From positions 1 to 60,490 of the forward strand of contig CAYQZG010000006.1 in NCBI GenBank assembly GCA_964421785.1: a stretch of 60,490 bases of DNA. Reading direction: 5' to 3'. A program made the position numbers and the translations under genes. Below are positions 1 through 8,517 of the stretch, piece after piece. Position 1 is the stretch's first letter. Every line of letters starts with the position of its first letter. This stretch comes from SKLM01 sp964421785 (lineage in GTDB: Bacteria > Chloroflexota > Anaerolineae > B4-G1). Below the pieces are notes generated by a model. That model saw only the letters and a list, made by a program, of their open reading frames with translations. It had not been told where the DNA came from and ran no database searches.

Positions 1-1
1 C

Positions 2-61
2 TTCATCATGAGCGATGAGGGCCAAGCCATCGTGGCTGAGGAGTACATCCCGGTCAAGTAA
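2..61 (+). CDS. PstS-like phosphate-binding protein, C-terminal tail (partial)
   Basis: Only the last 19 codons are present; the frame runs in from the window edge and stops at a TAA. The tail includes the stretch SDEGQAIVAEEYIPVK. It resembles the end of PstS-type phosphate-binding proteins, where a helix with a Glu-Gly-Gln-x-Ile/Val core precedes a final Tyr-Ile-Pro strand. It would bind phosphate outside the membrane for a Pst importer. The assignment rests on this short tail and on the surrounding phosphate genes. A strong terminator follows 24 bases later. Confidence 0.6.
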   Translation, partial: FIMSDEGQAIVAEEYIPVK

Positions 62-84
62 ACCCCTGCTTGGCTTTGGGTTTG

Positions 85-124
85 AGGTGCGGTGTGCATT
101 TGGCACATCGCACCTTTTCTTCTT
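85..124 (+). terminator. Intrinsic terminator after the partial pstS
   Basis: A 13-bp stem (85-97 with 103-115, one G-U pair) closes a 5-base loop and runs into TTTTCTTCTT. It should end transcription from the upstream pst gene. Confidence 0.85.
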
Positions 125-301
125 GAAGCTCGCCGCCCGACGTGGATCCATAGGTGGCGGCCAGTCTCTCCTTCCCTTGGCATAGGAATGCCCGATCTGT
201 CTCTTGAGGATTCCTGGACGCCTAGCCGAAGGGTCGCTTTGATGGCAGACCCGATTCGTTAGTTGCGTTCGGATCCGTAGACCCTCGCTCCGCGTCCCAA
301 G

Positions 302-355
302 TTGAACTCCTCTTAACACGTCATTAAAGGGGCCTTAAAGGCCTTGTGGTATAAT
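302..355 (+). promoter_or_regulatory. Pho-box-like promoter of the first sensor kinase
   Basis: Four hexamers lie exactly 11 bp apart: TTGAAC (302), TTAACA (313), TTAAAG (324) and TTAAAG (335). A perfect -10 box, TATAAT, lies at 350-355, fifteen bases after the start of the last hexamer. Direct TTAACA-type repeats at one helical turn, lying over the -35 position, are the design of PhoP/PhoB-activated promoters. The rest of the 62-414 gap shows only the terminator at 85-124. Confidence 0.75.
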
Positions 356-414
356 CTACAAACAGGACATGATTGCCACGACCGATTGGTATCCCAGAGG
401 CGCAAGGTAAGCCG

Positions 415-3090
415 ATGCTCTTTCGGCTTGTGACCCGTATCCTTCCTCCCTGTCGCGTCCTTTCGCTGAAGCCTAAGCTGCTCGTTCCTATCGTGGGCCT
501 GATGGTGCTGTCGCTACTAGCCAGTACTTTGGCCTTTCTGGGTGGCACGGCCTTCACGCGCACCCAACTGCTCCGACGCGAAGTGTCGGCTGATGCACAG
601 CGCGTCACCAGCGCGCTCGCCGATCGCGCCGCAGATGTGGCTACGTCCTCTAGACTCTTGGCCGAGGATCCGGAAGTGGTCGAAGCGGTGAAGGAGGACA
701 CCGAGCGTGCACTTAGCACGCTGAACAGTCGCGCGGTTGTCATCCGTGATCGCTTCGGTCTGGATCTGATCCAGATCTATGATCCAGAAGACCAAGCACG
801 GGTTAACTTGATGCTCTCCAGCCTCTACCGGGAGTCGTTGTTGCTTGAGCAAGTAGACTCGGTGGTGCCGGCTCTCTGCGTCGTGGACGGTCGCGTGCTT
901 CTGCTGAGCCGGGTCTCCATGCCGGAGGATGAGGGCACTGTTATAACCGGCATTGATGTCGAGACGGAACTGAATCGTATCGCCTCGGCGTACCGCTTAG
1001 CGACTGATCTTGGACTCCAACTTGACGATGCCTCTGTCGGTACCCGGCAGAACCTGCCTGGTGATGCCCGGGATAGCGATGGGGACTACGTGACTCACCA
1101 GGCCGTCCGGCTGGGGCAGGCCAGCGCTGATCTGGTCCTTGTGCGTCCAACGAGGAGCGTGAAGAGGGTAACCACGACGGGGCTCGTGATCATGATTGCC
1201 AGCACCCTTGCCACGACGTTGCTGCTCATTGGGTTGGCCGTGATAGTAGCAGGGGCTATTGCTCATCCGATCGAGAGGCTTTCCGAGGCGGCGGAGAGCG
1301 TTGCTGCCGGGGAGCTGAGCCGCGTTGTGGAGCTGCCAGAGGCGGGTTCTCCGTTGAGCATCGGGTATGGGGATGAGATCGGCTTGTTGACCAAGACGTT
1401 CAATAGTATGGTGGCGGAGTTGCGTGTCTTGTACGAGGATCTGGAGAGTGAGGTCGACGCTCGTACCAAGGAGCTGAAGACGGCGGCGGATGTAGCGCGG
1501 GTTGTGTCTTCGACGCTCGCTGTGGAATCGGTGCTTTGCGAATCGCTGGCGTTGATCGAGGACAGGCTGGATTTCTCCCACACACAGGTCTACTTAATTG
1601 ACTCTCATTCCAAGATCCTTATTCTCCGCGCGGCAACGAGTGAAGGGGGCAAGAGACTCCTGCAGATGGGTTTCGAGCTGCCATTCAGTTCACGATCCCT
1701 CGTGGCGACTGCTGCGACCACTGGTGAGTCCAGGATTGCACAGGACGTGACCTCCGAGCCGCGCTTCCTGGAGGCTCCTCAACTCCTGGTAACCGGCTCC
1801 GCCGCCGCGATCCCGCTGATGGTCGGTCAGCGGACAATAGGGGTTCTGTACGTCCAGTGTGCCGAAACCAACAGACTGACGCCCGAGACCATTGGCTTGC
1901 TCCACACGCTGGCCGATCAGGTGGCCATGGGGCTGCACAACGCCCAGCTGTATGGAGAGCTGGAGGGGTATGCTGAGGAACTGGAGGCGCGCGTCGAGGA
2001 ACGGGCGGCGGTCATCCAGGCGCAGTACGCTCAGCTACAGGCTGTCTTGAACAGCACGACGGACGGAATCGTCGTGACCGGAGAGGATGGAGCGTTCATT
2101 CTGACCAATCGAGTGGCAGAGGCCTGGCTCAGTCAGAGCCTGTCGCCACACGAGGCGCAGGCGGTCCGCGAGGCTGTGTGGGATCTAGCCGAGCAATCGG
2201 ACGAGCGCGGTGAGCGGATCCTTGAGCTGGCGGGGCTGGACCTCCAGCTGCGGGTGGCGCCGGTCTCCGGCTCTGGCAGCGGGCGAGCGAGAGCCGTTGT
2301 GGCGATACACGACGTGAGCCACCTCAAGGCTCTAGACAGGATGAAGTCGCGTTTCGTCTCCAATGTGTCCCACGAACTACGTACCCCAATTGCCACCATC
2401 AAGCTTCTGGCGCACCTGATGGAGAAGCAGCCCAAGCAGTGGCAAGAGCATATAGGATCCTTGACTCAGGAGGCCAACTACCAGGCACAACTGGTGGAGG
2501 ATATCCTCGAGATATCCCGGGTGGATGCCGGAAGAATCGCCCTCGAGCCCGAGTCGACGCCTTTGAGCCAACTTGCCGAGGAGGCCGTGGAGAGGCACGA
2601 TCCAGAGGCAGAGCAGCGAGGCCTGGCTCTGACGTGCCAATCGAAGGCGGCCCCTGTGGCCTGGGTGGATCCGCAGAGGATGACGCAAGTGCTGAACAAC
2701 CTGATCTCGAATGCCCTGCGGTACACACCAGAGGGAGGTGCGGTCACTGTATCGACAGATATGATGCAGCAGGATGGTCGCCACTGGGCCACAGTGAGCG
2801 TGAGGGATACAGGTATGGGTATCCCGAAGGACGAGTTGCCTCACGTCTTCGATCGCTTCTATCGTGGCGAGAAGCCGCGAGCTATGCAGATCTCCGGGAC
2901 GGGTCTCGGCCTTGCCATCGTTCAGGAGATCGTGGAGCTTCACGGTGGTCAGGTAGCTGTCGAAAGCGAGGTGGGCAGAGGTAGCACGTTCATCGTCCGT
3001 GTGCCCTGCGCAGCTTGGAGCGTCGCTATGGGGGAACAGAGCCATGTTCGAGCTCTGCTGCGGGACGGTGACTCGGCGTCCGCTGCTTAA
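415..3090 (+). CDS. Membrane sensor histidine kinase (HAMP-GAF-PAS-HisKA-HATPase)
   Basis: An 891-residue sensor kinase, probably the phosphate-starvation sensor. TM1 is near residues 20-45. A large extracytoplasmic region resembling a Cache sensor follows, then TM2 near 255-283 and a HAMP linker. Next come a GAF domain (about 358-512), a coiled coil and a PAS-like segment (about 538-630). The HisKA motif SHELRTPI has the phospho-acceptor at His653. The ATPase domain has an N box with NNLISNALRYT, DTGMGIP and GTGLGLAIV, all canonical. ATG 415 was chosen over an upstream TTG because it aligns with the start of the second kinase at 3980. Its promoter carries a Pho-box-like array. No response regulator is encoded in the window, so the partner must lie elsewhere. 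Confidence 0.9.
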   Translation: MLFRLVTRILPPCRVLSLKPKLLVPIVGLMVLSLLASTLAFLGGTAFTRTQLLRREVSADAQRVTSALADRAADVATSSRLLAEDPEVVEAVKEDTERALSTLNSRAVVIRDRFGLDLIQIYDPEDQARVNLMLSSLYRESLLLEQVDSVVPALCVVDGRVLLLSRVSMPEDEGTVITGIDVETELNRIASAYRLATDLGLQLDDASVGTRQNLPGDARDSDGDYVTHQAVRLGQASADLVLVRPTRSVKRVTTTGLVIMIASTLATTLLLIGLAVIVAGAIAHPIERLSEAAESVAAGELSRVVELPEAGSPLSIGYGDEIGLLTKTFNSMVAELRVLYEDLESEVDARTKELKTAADVARVVSSTLAVESVLCESLALIEDRLDFSHTQVYLIDSHSKILILRAATSEGGKRLLQMGFELPFSSRSLVATAATTGESRIAQDVTSEPRFLEAPQLLVTGSAAAIPLMVGQRTIGVLYVQCAETNRLTPETIGLLHTLADQVAMGLHNAQLYGELEGYAEELEARVEERAAVIQAQYAQLQAVLNSTTDGIVVTGEDGAFILTNRVAEAWLSQSLSPHEAQAVREAVWDLAEQSDERGERILELAGLDLQLRVAPVSGSGSGRARAVVAIHDVSHLKALDRMKSRFVSNVSHELRTPIATIKLLAHLMEKQPKQWQEHIGSLTQEANYQAQLVEDILEISRVDAGRIALEPESTPLSQLAEEAVERHDPEAEQRGLALTCQSKAAPVAWVDPQRMTQVLNNLISNALRYTPEGGAVTVSTDMMQQDGRHWATVSVRDTGMGIPKDELPHVFDRFYRGEKPRAMQISGTGLGLAIVQEIVELHGGQVAVESEVGRGSTFIVRVPCAAWSVAMGEQSHVRALLRDGDSASAA

Positions 3091-3097
3091 TCCGATC

Positions 3098-3151
3098 TTG
3101 ACCGTGCTTTAACGCAATGTTAAATCGCGATTAACACCCATCTGATATACT
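3098..3151 (+). promoter_or_regulatory. Pho-box-like promoter of the PAP2-type gene
   Basis: Hexamers TTGACC (3098), TTAACG (3109), TTAAAT (3120) and TTAACA (3131) are exactly 11 bp apart. The -10 box TATACT is at 3146-3151, again 15 bases after the start of the last hexamer, matching the promoter at 302-355. Confidence 0.75.
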
Positions 3152-3189
3152 CAGGCTGCTTGACAGTCTGCAGCTAATGAAACAACGGT

Positions 3190-3891
3190 ATGATAACTGA
3201 TAGGAAGATCCCCAACTCAAAGTCGACGGCCGCTGACATCAAGGTCACTGCGTACGCGGAGGGACGAGGCCTTCCAGCGAGCCCTCAAACCATCGGTTCA
3301 CAGACACCTCGCAGCTGGGATGGACGTTTGGCTACCGTGATCTCCAACGTGGGCAGCCCTCCGATCCTGGCGTGCGCGGTCATTGCTCTCACTGCTCTGA
3401 AGCTCTCAAGCTCTAGAGCTTGGGTGTGGGGGAGCATCTATGTGTTTCTTGGTGTGCTGATCCCTTTCCTTTACGTGGTCTGGTTGGTCAAGCGTGGCCA
3501 TATTACCGATATCGACGTTCAGTTTCGTAAGCAGCGGGCCCAACCCTTGCTGGTCACCGTCACGTGCAGCGGTCTTGCCTGGCTTGTGCTGGCTTTGGGC
3601 GTCGCTCCAACGGCGATGACCATCTTAGCGGGGGCTCTGTGGTTTGAGGTCGTGGTTATTTTCGCCATCACGCTGCGATGGAAGATCAGTGTCCATGCTG
3701 CTACAGCAGCCGGCGCCACGACGATGGCCTGGGCGCTCCTTGGAACCCCGCTGCCACTCCTACTGGCGGTCCCTCTTGTTGCCTGGTCGCGTGTGCGGCT
3801 CCGACGCCATACACTTCTCCAGACAGTTGTCGGTGCGCTGCTGGGTTTCGCCGTCTTCTTCGCTGCAGCGATGCTTATGCCGGCGGTGTAG
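3190..3891 (+). CDS. PAP2-superfamily-like membrane protein
   Basis: A 233-residue protein with an Arg/Lys-rich N-terminus and about five membrane segments from residue 55 on. The C-terminal half has KISVH followed by AWSRVRLRRHT. These resemble motifs 2 and 3 of PAP2 phosphatases (SGH and SRx5HxxxD), but the usual Asp after the last His is missing. Related proteins may hydrolyse lipid phosphates; whether this one is catalytic is uncertain. It is the first gene after a Pho-box-like promoter, so a role in recovering phosphate from lipids is a fair guess. No Shine-Dalgarno sequence is obvious before ATG 3190. Confidence 0.65.
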   Translation: MITDRKIPNSKSTAADIKVTAYAEGRGLPASPQTIGSQTPRSWDGRLATVISNVGSPPILACAVIALTALKLSSSRAWVWGSIYVFLGVLIPFLYVVWLVKRGHITDIDVQFRKQRAQPLLVTVTCSGLAWLVLALGVAPTAMTILAGALWFEVVVIFAITLRWKISVHAATAAGATTMAWALLGTPLPLLLAVPLVAWSRVRLRRHTLLQTVVGALLGFAVFFAAAMLMPAV

Positions 3892-3979
3892 TCATCTGTC
3901 CGATGCGAAGCGCGACAAGTTACTCGACAGCCTCGGCTCTGGTGTCTTACACGAGGCACATTTCCCATAGAACAAGCGT

Positions 3980-6376
3980 ATGCTGCGTTCTGCACTGAAA
4001 GCTCTCTACCGCCGGTGGCGGATACGCTCCCTCAAAACCAAGGCGATATTGCCTAGTGCTTTGCTGATCCTGTTTTCCCTGGTTGCGAGCACGACCATCT
4101 TCGTTGGGGGGAGCCATTTGACGCGCCGATGGCTGCTGGAAGGACACATAAGCACTCAGGCTGACGACGTCAATCAGACACTGAATCAGCGGGCCGAGGC
4201 TGTCTCCAATGCTGTGCAGGTGCTGGTCAGCGATCTCGATCTCGTGTACGCCCTTCAAGAGGGAACGGACGCCGCGCAGAGCACGCTCAACAACCGCATC
4301 CGGGTTGTCCAGGAGCGCTTCGATCTGGCCCTGGTGCAGATCTATGACCAGCACGGACTGGTGCAGGCCGGCCTCATCCCTTCAAGTGTCTGTCTTGATG
4401 CTTCGGCAACCTCATCGCTGCTGAATATGGCCGAGTCTGGCAGGTCGGTTGCCAGGGTGGTGGACGGTCGCTTGCTTCTTCTGGGTCGGGCCCCACTACT
4501 GGAGGAGGCAGGGACGGTTCTGGTGGGCATCGATTTGGAGAGTGAGCTGGAACGCATGCGTGCCAGAGATGGGCTGTCCGCGGATCTCGGGTTGACGCTT
4601 CGCGGCACGCACATCGGCACGGATGGTGGACTGCCGTTTGATGCTCAAGATGGCTGGGTGAGTGATCGGTATTGCCAGAGCCGGTCGATCATGTTGGGAG
4701 CCACGCCTGCCGAGCTTCTCCTGGTGCACCCGAGCCGCGATATGAAGCAAGTGACCCACATCGCTCTCCTCGTCATGGCCGGTACTACGTTCCTTGCCAC
4801 CTTGTTGCTCATTGGCATAAACGTGATGGTGATTTGTTCGGTGGCGCGTCCCATTCGCGTCCTCTCGGCGACGGCGCAGGCGGTGGGACAGGGCGATCTA
4901 GAGCAGGAGGTGCAGCTCCTGCCCAACTCATTGATGATCGGCGAAGGTGATGAGCTCGGTCTCCTGGTGAAGGCCTTCAATGAGATGACGGGCGATCTAC
5001 GTAAGCAGCATGCCGATCTGGAGAGCAAGGTCAAGGCACGCACTGCCGGCCTGTCGATCGCGGCAGATGTCGCTCGAGCCGTCTCCTCCAGCCTGGAACT
5101 GAACGTTATTCTGCGGGAATCGGCGCAGATCATCAAGAGGCGCCTGGGGCACGTGTGCCCCGGGGTCTATCACGTCGGGATCTTTCTCACAGAAGAGGAT
5201 TCCGCCATTGTCGTCCTGAGAGAGGCGGCCAGCGAAGCAAGGGACATGCTTGCCGGGAGAGGCATGCGCATTCCCGTGGGCTCGAAGTCTCCCGTGGGCC
5301 TCGCCGTTGCCACTGAGCAGTTGAAGGCTATCCAGAATGTGAAAATGACGTCCACACATCTCAAGCCCCCGCTGCTCATAGACACCTATTCGGCGGTAGC
5401 GGTGCCTCTGCAGGTCGGTGACATGCTTATCGGTGCCTTGGATGTGCAGAGCGAGCAGCCGGATGCGTTCCCTTCGGACACACATCAACTGCTCATCATG
5501 CTTGCCAATCAGATTGCGACCGCCGTGCATAACGCTCGATTGTATCATCAGCAGCGTCAGGCTGCTGAGCATCTGGCGGAGGTGGACCAACTGAAGACGC
5601 AGTTTCTGGCTATGATAAGCCATAAGCTCCGTGCTCCTTTGACTACCATCGCCGGGCTCTCGGGGAGCCTCCTTGAGAAGAGTACCGGCTCGCTTACTGA
5701 CCAACAGGAACAGGATGTCAGTCTCATTCACAGCCTGGGGCAGCACCTGTTGGAGTTGACCGATGATTTTCTAGATATCTCAAAGATGAGGTCTGGCACA
5801 ATCACGTTGAATCTTGAGGACGTCAACATGCGTCTTCTGATCGAGAGCGCGTTGGACGCAGTGGCTCCTTTGATTGAGGACAAACCGATCACGCTTTGTG
5901 CCGAGATCGACTCGGATCTTCCCGTTGTGTGTGCTGACAAGCGCCGCGTTCGGCAGGTCATGCTCAATCTGCTCTCCAACGCCGTCGCGTTCACCGAGTC
6001 TGGGCGTATTGATGTTCGCGTGCGAGTGATAGAAGCCCTGAACGTCGATAGGGGACGTATGGAGTCGTTTATGGAGGTTCGCATCAGCGACACCGGGTTA
6101 GGCATCTCGAGGGAAAAGCTGACCGGAGGTTTTCGGGTGTTCAATCGGCCGAGTGGCTCCCCGGTCTCCGAGTGCGTCGCAGCCGGATTTGGACTGCCGA
6201 TCACCGAAACGCTTATTGATCTGCATGGCGGCCGAATCTGGGTGGACAGCGATCCTGCTGAGGGGACGACGTTCACGTTCGTCCTGCCCATCGACCAGCT
6301 AAGCGTCAGGAAGAACCATCTGCCTGAAAGAGTCAGAGCAGATAGTACGGAGGTAACAAGTCATCATGTTGTCTAG
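3980..6376 (+). CDS. Second sensor histidine kinase, with an unusual H box
   Basis: A 798-residue paralogue of the kinase at 415-3090: same N-terminus, same type of extracytoplasmic sensor between TM1 and TM2 (TM2 near 258-285), HAMP and GAF, but no PAS segment. The phospho-acceptor motif is SHKLRAPL with His548. The acidic residue that normally follows the His, and assists catalysis in HisKA kinases, is Lys. The G2 box reads AAGFGLPI instead of GTGLGLxI, and the F box is divergent. The N box (NLLSNAVAFT) and DTGLGI are kept. It may be a weak kinase, a phosphatase or a partner of the first kinase. Its end overlaps the next gene (pstS) by 11 bases, which suggests a coupled sensor and binding-protein pair. 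Confidence 0.85.
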   Translation: MLRSALKALYRRWRIRSLKTKAILPSALLILFSLVASTTIFVGGSHLTRRWLLEGHISTQADDVNQTLNQRAEAVSNAVQVLVSDLDLVYALQEGTDAAQSTLNNRIRVVQERFDLALVQIYDQHGLVQAGLIPSSVCLDASATSSLLNMAESGRSVARVVDGRLLLLGRAPLLEEAGTVLVGIDLESELERMRARDGLSADLGLTLRGTHIGTDGGLPFDAQDGWVSDRYCQSRSIMLGATPAELLLVHPSRDMKQVTHIALLVMAGTTFLATLLLIGINVMVICSVARPIRVLSATAQAVGQGDLEQEVQLLPNSLMIGEGDELGLLVKAFNEMTGDLRKQHADLESKVKARTAGLSIAADVARAVSSSLELNVILRESAQIIKRRLGHVCPGVYHVGIFLTEEDSAIVVLREAASEARDMLAGRGMRIPVGSKSPVGLAVATEQLKAIQNVKMTSTHLKPPLLIDTYSAVAVPLQVGDMLIGALDVQSEQPDAFPSDTHQLLIMLANQIATAVHNARLYHQQRQAAEHLAEVDQLKTQFLAMISHKLRAPLTTIAGLSGSLLEKSTGSLTDQQEQDVSLIHSLGQHLLELTDDFLDISKMRSGTITLNLEDVNMRLLIESALDAVAPLIEDKPITLCAEIDSDLPVVCADKRRVRQVMLNLLSNAVAFTESGRIDVRVRVIEALNVDRGRMESFMEVRISDTGLGISREKLTGGFRVFNRPSGSPVSECVAAGFGLPITETLIDLHGGRIWVDSDPAEGTTFTFVLPIDQLSVRKNHLPERVRADSTEVTSHHVV

Positions 6377-7280
6377 TACATCGGTACCTGATGAAGCGGG
6401 AAGAGAGCATAGCAGTGTCCTGGGTATGGGGGTACCCGTGGCCTGTGTTTGCCACACCCTATCGTGTTTGCTCCTTTTCGGTTTGACGTTGCTTCTGGTC
6501 GTGGGATGTGGTCGGACCACTCCGGGCCCGGAGTTCACTGTCACGGCTCTTGCCGGTCAGATTTCCTTCGCCGGCAGCACCACTCTTCAGCCGCTGGCTC
6601 ACAAGATTGGTGAGGCCTTCACACGAGAGAACCCGAACGTGATGCTTGATATCGCTGCTGGCGGGAGCGTTGTCGGCATTGAAGCCATCCACGACGGCAC
6701 GGTGGACATCGGCATGGCATCTCGTTCGCTCAAACCCGAGGAGGCGGCAGGGCTCAAGCAGCATCAGGTTGCCGCTGATGTCATCGCCATGGTGGTGCAC
6801 GAGTCGAATCCGGTTGAGGATATTGCCTTGGAGGATTTGCGGGACGTCTATCTGGGGAGGATCACCAACTGGAGCGAGCTTGGCGGCGATGATGAGCCCA
6901 TCCTGGTCGTGATCCGCGGCAAGAACTCGGGTACACGGGGTGCCTTTGACAAGATCGTGCTTGACGGCGGGGAGCCGACTGCTCCAAACCTGGAGACGGC
7001 CGTTGCGGCCAGCGACGTGGCGGCCATCGTGGCTGAAAACAGTCATGCCATGGGCTACTTGGGCTTTGGGCACTTTGAAATGGATATCAGGGTCATCACG
7101 GTTGATGGTGTCATGCCCTCGGAGAAGACGGCCAATGATGGATCGTACCCCGTGGTGCGTCCTCTTCTGTTCCTGACGGGGCCGTTGACTCAGCCCCTCG
7201 CGCACCGTTTCATTGACTTCGCCTTGGGAGAGCAAGGGCAAACGATCGTGGTCGACGCCGGATGGGTGCCGGCGAACTAG
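6366..7280 (+). CDS. pstS: PstS-family phosphate-binding lipoprotein
   Basis: A 304-residue lipoprotein: a hydrophobic signal ends in VVGC with Cys48 as the lipidated residue. The mature part has the PstS fold signatures FAGSTTLQPLA, GGSVVGIEA, MASRSLK, VYLGRITNWSELGG and RGKNSGTRGAF, which line the phosphate site in the family. It starts inside the end of the second kinase (11-base overlap) with GGAGG at 6349-6353. No permease follows directly: the nearest PstC is 6 kb downstream. It may therefore serve the kinase as ligand receptor as well as the importer; that is inference. A hairpin follows at 7315-7344. Confidence 0.9.
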   Translation: MLSSTSVPDEAGREHSSVLGMGVPVACVCHTLSCLLLFGLTLLLVVGCGRTTPGPEFTVTALAGQISFAGSTTLQPLAHKIGEAFTRENPNVMLDIAAGGSVVGIEAIHDGTVDIGMASRSLKPEEAAGLKQHQVAADVIAMVVHESNPVEDIALEDLRDVYLGRITNWSELGGDDEPILVVIRGKNSGTRGAFDKIVLDGGEPTAPNLETAVAASDVAAIVAENSHAMGYLGFGHFEMDIRVITVDGVMPSEKTANDGSYPVVRPLLFLTGPLTQPLAHRFIDFALGEQGQTIVVDAGWVPAN

Positions 7281-7314
7281 AGGGATCTCAGAGAATCGAA
7301 GTCCCTGTCATGTG

Positions 7315-7344
7315 CTTGCCCCTAGTCTTGGAAGCAGGGGCAAG
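7315..7344 (+). terminator. Hairpin after pstS
   Basis: A perfect 9-bp stem (CTTGCCCCT 7315-7323, AGGGGCAAG 7336-7344) with a 12-base loop. It is followed by TTGATAGTTTCTGTT, a poor T tract, so termination may be partial. Confidence 0.5.
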
Positions 7345-7375
7345 TTGATAGTTTCTGTTATTGGAGTGTCTATTC

Positions 7376-8311
7376 ATGGAAGGTCCACTTATTCTTGTGA
7401 CTAACGATGACGGTATCGATTCCGAGGGGCTGTGGGCCGTTGCGGAAGCGGTCTTGCCTCTTGGGGAAGTGATGGTGGTCGCTCCGGATCGCCAGTGGTC
7501 TGGGGGCGGACGGTCCATGCCCCGGGACGTCACGGGTTCCATTCGGCCAGCCTCCAGGGAGATTGACGGGCGACGTGTGAACGGATTTGCCGTCGACGCC
7601 AGCCCCGCGTTGGCTGTGGATCACGGGGTCGTAGAGCTCGCGTCACGCCGCCCGAGCCTTGTTGTCTCTGGCATCAATTTCGGGGCAAATCTGGGCATTG
7701 AGGTGACGATATCCGGTACCGTGGGGGCTGCGCTGGAGGCAAGCGCCTTCGGGATCCCGGCGCTGGCCGTCTCTCTGGAGATGGATGCTGATCATCACCT
7801 GACCGGGGATGCGAAGGCTGACTACGCGGCTTCGAGGGCATTCGTCCGTCACTTTGCACAGATGCTGCTGGCTCACAGCCTGCCGCGCGACGTCGACGTG
7901 CTGAACGTCAATATACCGGCTGTTGCCACGCCACAGACGTCCTGGCGGCTGACGCGGCTCTCCCGCCATCGCTATTTTCTGCCGGTTCCCCCGGATCGTG
8001 CCAATGGCGAGGGACGGCCGGGCTACAGATTGATCGAGAATGTGGGGCGGGCTGAACCTGGCTCGGATATCCATACCCTGATGGTCGAGCGGATGGTGTC
8101 GGTGACTCCGCTATCTCTAGACTTGACGTCGCGGGTTCCCATAGATTGGGCGCTTCGGCAGCTGCCCAAGGTATCGATGCCCCATGCATCGACGGAGGGC
8201 CTGTCTGGAGTGTTCGCCGGGGTCTCCAGCCCTTCCAGCCCATGGCGCGGCAATGGCCGGTCTGATCTGTCAGTTACCGCAATCGAGGTCAAGACCAGTC
8301 TTGCAACATGA
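7376..8311 (+). CDS. surE: 5'/3'-nucleotidase SurE
   Basis: A 311-residue SurE-family nucleotidase, which releases phosphate from nucleoside monophosphates using a divalent metal. The N-terminus ILVTNDDGIDS supplies the metal ligands Asp11 and Asp12. The family motif SGINFGANLG follows near residue 100, with GTVGAALEA further on. The C-terminal extension past residue 260 is poorly conserved. ATG 7376 was chosen over an upstream TTG because GGAG lies 7-10 bases before it and SurE proteins begin just before this strand. Its place among phosphate genes fits a phosphate-salvage job. Confidence 0.93.
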   Translation: MEGPLILVTNDDGIDSEGLWAVAEAVLPLGEVMVVAPDRQWSGGGRSMPRDVTGSIRPASREIDGRRVNGFAVDASPALAVDHGVVELASRRPSLVVSGINFGANLGIEVTISGTVGAALEASAFGIPALAVSLEMDADHHLTGDAKADYAASRAFVRHFAQMLLAHSLPRDVDVLNVNIPAVATPQTSWRLTRLSRHRYFLPVPPDRANGEGRPGYRLIENVGRAEPGSDIHTLMVERMVSVTPLSLDLTSRVPIDWALRQLPKVSMPHASTEGLSGVFAGVSSPSSPWRGNGRSDLSVTAIEVKTSLAT

Positions 8312-8350
8312 GGGCTGTGCCGGGAGGGGCGATTGCCATTCGGACGATCA

Positions 8351-8399
8351 TTAACAAGGTGTTAACAAATTGTTAAACTCCTTTGAAAGGCAGTATGGT
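8351..8399 (+). promoter_or_regulatory. Pho-box-like promoter of the SPFH-to-phoU unit
   Basis: TTAACA (8351), TTAACA (8362) and TTAAAC (8373) are exactly 11 bp apart. The -10 is less clear than at the other two sites: TATGGT at 8394-8399 pairs with TTGTTA at 8370-8375 (18-bp spacer), while TAGCAT at 8399-8404 is an alternative. The leader to the first gene is about 110 bases. Confidence 0.65.
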
Positions 8400-8517
8400 A
8401 GCATGGGAATTCGGCAAACAGTCCAACACGGTCACATGTGCCGTTATGGGCACGTCCGAGCGGGCTTGTTATGGTTTATCGAATGTCTTTGATGCCAGGT
8501 CGGCTGGTGGAGGTAGT

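Noticed and set aside
997..1581. Long minus-strand open frame opposite the first kinase
   Set aside because: It is antisense to a well-supported kinase, has Arg/His-rich low-complexity composition and no ribosome-binding site; it is a GC-driven shadow.
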